The notes under the pieces are model-generated. The model saw only the letters and a list, made by a program, of their open reading frames with translations, did not search any database and had not been told where the DNA came from. The translations under genes and the position numbers were made by a program. Shown piece by piece: positions 63,119 to 64,000 of a DNA stretch of 64,000 nucleotides (position 1 is its first letter; each line of letters starts with the position of its first letter). Origin of the DNA: an uncultured Opitutaceae bacterium (lineage in GTDB: Bacteria; Verrucomicrobiota; Verrucomicrobiia; Opitutales; Opitutaceae); NCBI GenBank assembly GCA_937958045.1, contig CALFXL010000044.1, positions 50,507 to 114,506 of the forward strand, read 5' to 3'.

Positions 63119-63631
63119 TTGAACCAGACTTGGTTACGTCAGTTTTCGGACCGGTGAAAAATCGGGGATTTGGGCTCAAATCAGCGACATTCGAGGTGTG
63201 TGGACGGGCGCCGAGTTTTTCGACGATACCGCCATTTCGAAAACTTGGCCAATGGTCAGGCTGAGGACTTCCACAAATACGAAAGCCCGTGAAAGCTTGC
63301 GTTGTCATCAACGCGCAGCCGCGAGCAGAGAGCTTGGGAAGCGTGAGAATCAGCGAACGTTTTTCAGGAGAAGCGAGTGAACGGAAGCCTGCGATAGACC
63401 ATGAAGCTGGCCGGCTTGAAACCGAATCCGGTCACTCGGAACCCAGCGAAACATCGTTGCACATTGCCCGGTCACGCTTCTGACTCGCCGCTTCCAGCAG
63501 ATGCCTACCCCGGAGGAGCCCATGTCCCAGGCGGCTGCCGCTTTGAGCACTTCAGCCGCTTACGATGCGAGCGTATTTGCCACATCGTACGGCCTTCACG
63601 TCTGCTCTCACTAACTCTTTCCGCCACACCA
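63119..63631. other. 513-base region after tRNA-Ser without a recognised gene
   Basis: Short open frames exist (for example 63289-63483 and 63524-63616 on the plus strand) but have no recognisable domain. Base composition is less GC-rich than the surroundings. I see no integrase, no inverted repeats of an insertion sequence, and no direct copy of the tRNA 3' end within the window. Confidence 0.5.
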
Positions 63632-64000
63632 GTGACCTCCTCCGCTCCCACTTCCGCCGAACAAGCCTTCCTCGACGATCTCGACAAGAAGCGTCTCCGA
63701 CGCCTTCGACCTCCGCCGCGAGGAGCTCGAGGCCGCCTTCCGCGACCCGAAGAGCGACTATTTTCTCGACCGCGCCGACTACGAATCGGACGCCGCCTAC
63801 GCCGCGGCCATCGCCGCCGAACTGGAGGACCGCGACTACTACACCGAGAAAAACGTCTTCTGGGTGCCGCCCCTCGCCCGCTGGAAAACCATCCAGGAAA
63901 ACGCCGCGCTCGCGCCCGATACCGTCATCACGCTCACCGACGCCGCCGCGGGCGGTTCTCCCCAAACCTACACCTTCCGCTCCGCCGCGCGCCTGATCGA
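63632..64000 (+). pseudogene. hsdM: Type I restriction-modification methylase (HsdM), deleted and frameshifted; cut by window edge
   Basis: The GTG at 63632 opens a frame reading TSSAPTSAEQAFLDDLDKK, the start of an HsdM. At about 63691 the homology jumps to a different frame reading VSDAFDLRREELEAAF, DPKSDYFLDRADY, YYTEKNVFWVPPLARW and YTFRSAARLI, all typical HsdM. Family members have about 30 residues between DLDKK and SDAFD (the LWTAADKLR to LGLIFLKY part); here they are missing and the frame shifts. The methylase would not be made as such. A sequencing or assembly error is the main alternative. The rest lies outside the window. Confidence 0.7.

Noticed and set aside
63048..63311. An 87-residue minus-strand peptide containing EREGFEPPE
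   Set aside because: This is the antisense reading of a tRNA-Ser, a known false gene in annotations.
63119..63631. An integrase or insertion sequence after tRNA-Ser
   Set aside because: No transposase or integrase motif and no terminal repeats are present; the island idea rests on hsdM and position only.

Overview
The window is GC-rich, densely coding bacterial DNA with almost no mobile elements. The gene set points to a Gram-negative member of Verrucomicrobiota, most likely Opitutales/Opitutaceae-like. Evidence for this: a PEP-CTERM exported protein ending in the VPEPSTYG type of sorting tail, an LptD-like outer-membrane protein, an outer-membrane phospholipase A, a TolQ/TolR/TonB-type set, a double-length UvrA of about 2000 residues, and a long Bacteroidetes-type PurF. 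The lineage is inferred from gene content; no rRNA is present to fix it.

Layout. 1-3.0 kb: the end of a penicillin-binding protein, then small lipoproteins, membrane and low-complexity exported proteins on the minus strand. 3.0-10.5 kb: a short-chain dehydrogenase, then a minus-strand operon treZ-treY-GH15 that turns alpha-glucan ends into trehalose and probably processes the product; it is preceded by a hairpin-rich leader and a TATAAT box. 10.5-13.1 kb: SRPBCC protein, zinc alcohol dehydrogenase and OBAP/DUF1264 protein. 13.2-15.9 kb: methyltransferase, FAD oxidoreductase and type III polyketide synthase. 16.1-18.1 kb: NAD salvage (pncB, pncA). 18.3-22.1 kb: a PEP-CTERM protein, three DGPF/YCII proteins and an ECF sigma factor of ECF42 type. 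22.3-26.8 kb: a MATE exporter, mpl, and a small envelope-stress cluster (DUF3185, YqjD-, YqjE- and YqjK-like). 26.9-29.1 kb: tRNA-Ala and the Tol/Ton system. 29.2-36.8 kb: sugar kinase, thymidylate kinase with a histone-like tail, DNA polymerase III delta prime, a second MATE exporter, purM and purF. 37.1-43.1 kb: the giant uvrA. 43.2-52.5 kb: response regulator, ankyrin protein, enolase, coiled-coil protein, di-haem peroxidase, DUF4097 protein, SurE, PldA and an ABC ATPase. 52.7-62.9 kb: glgB, ppc, lptD, rsmB, scpA and trxA. 63.0-64.0 kb: tRNA-Ser followed by the start of a damaged type I methylase gene (hsdM).

Functional links. GlgB and TreZ/TreY/GH15 are the building and dismantling sides of glycogen-trehalose metabolism. 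Enolase and PEP carboxylase sit at the phosphoenolpyruvate branch point. PncA makes the nicotinate that PncB uses. LptD, PldA and the Tol/Ton proteins serve the outer membrane.

The least expected structure is a set of degenerate tandem heptanucleotide tracts. Six lie in frame inside linkers of the giant uvrA and a seventh lies just upstream of rsmB. Other points of interest are the type III PKS cassette, the hairpin that holds the pncB start codon, the treZ leader, a 33-residue ankyrin variant carrying an IP motif, and the hsdM deletion next to tRNA-Ser. I found no CRISPR array, complete prophage or insertion sequence.
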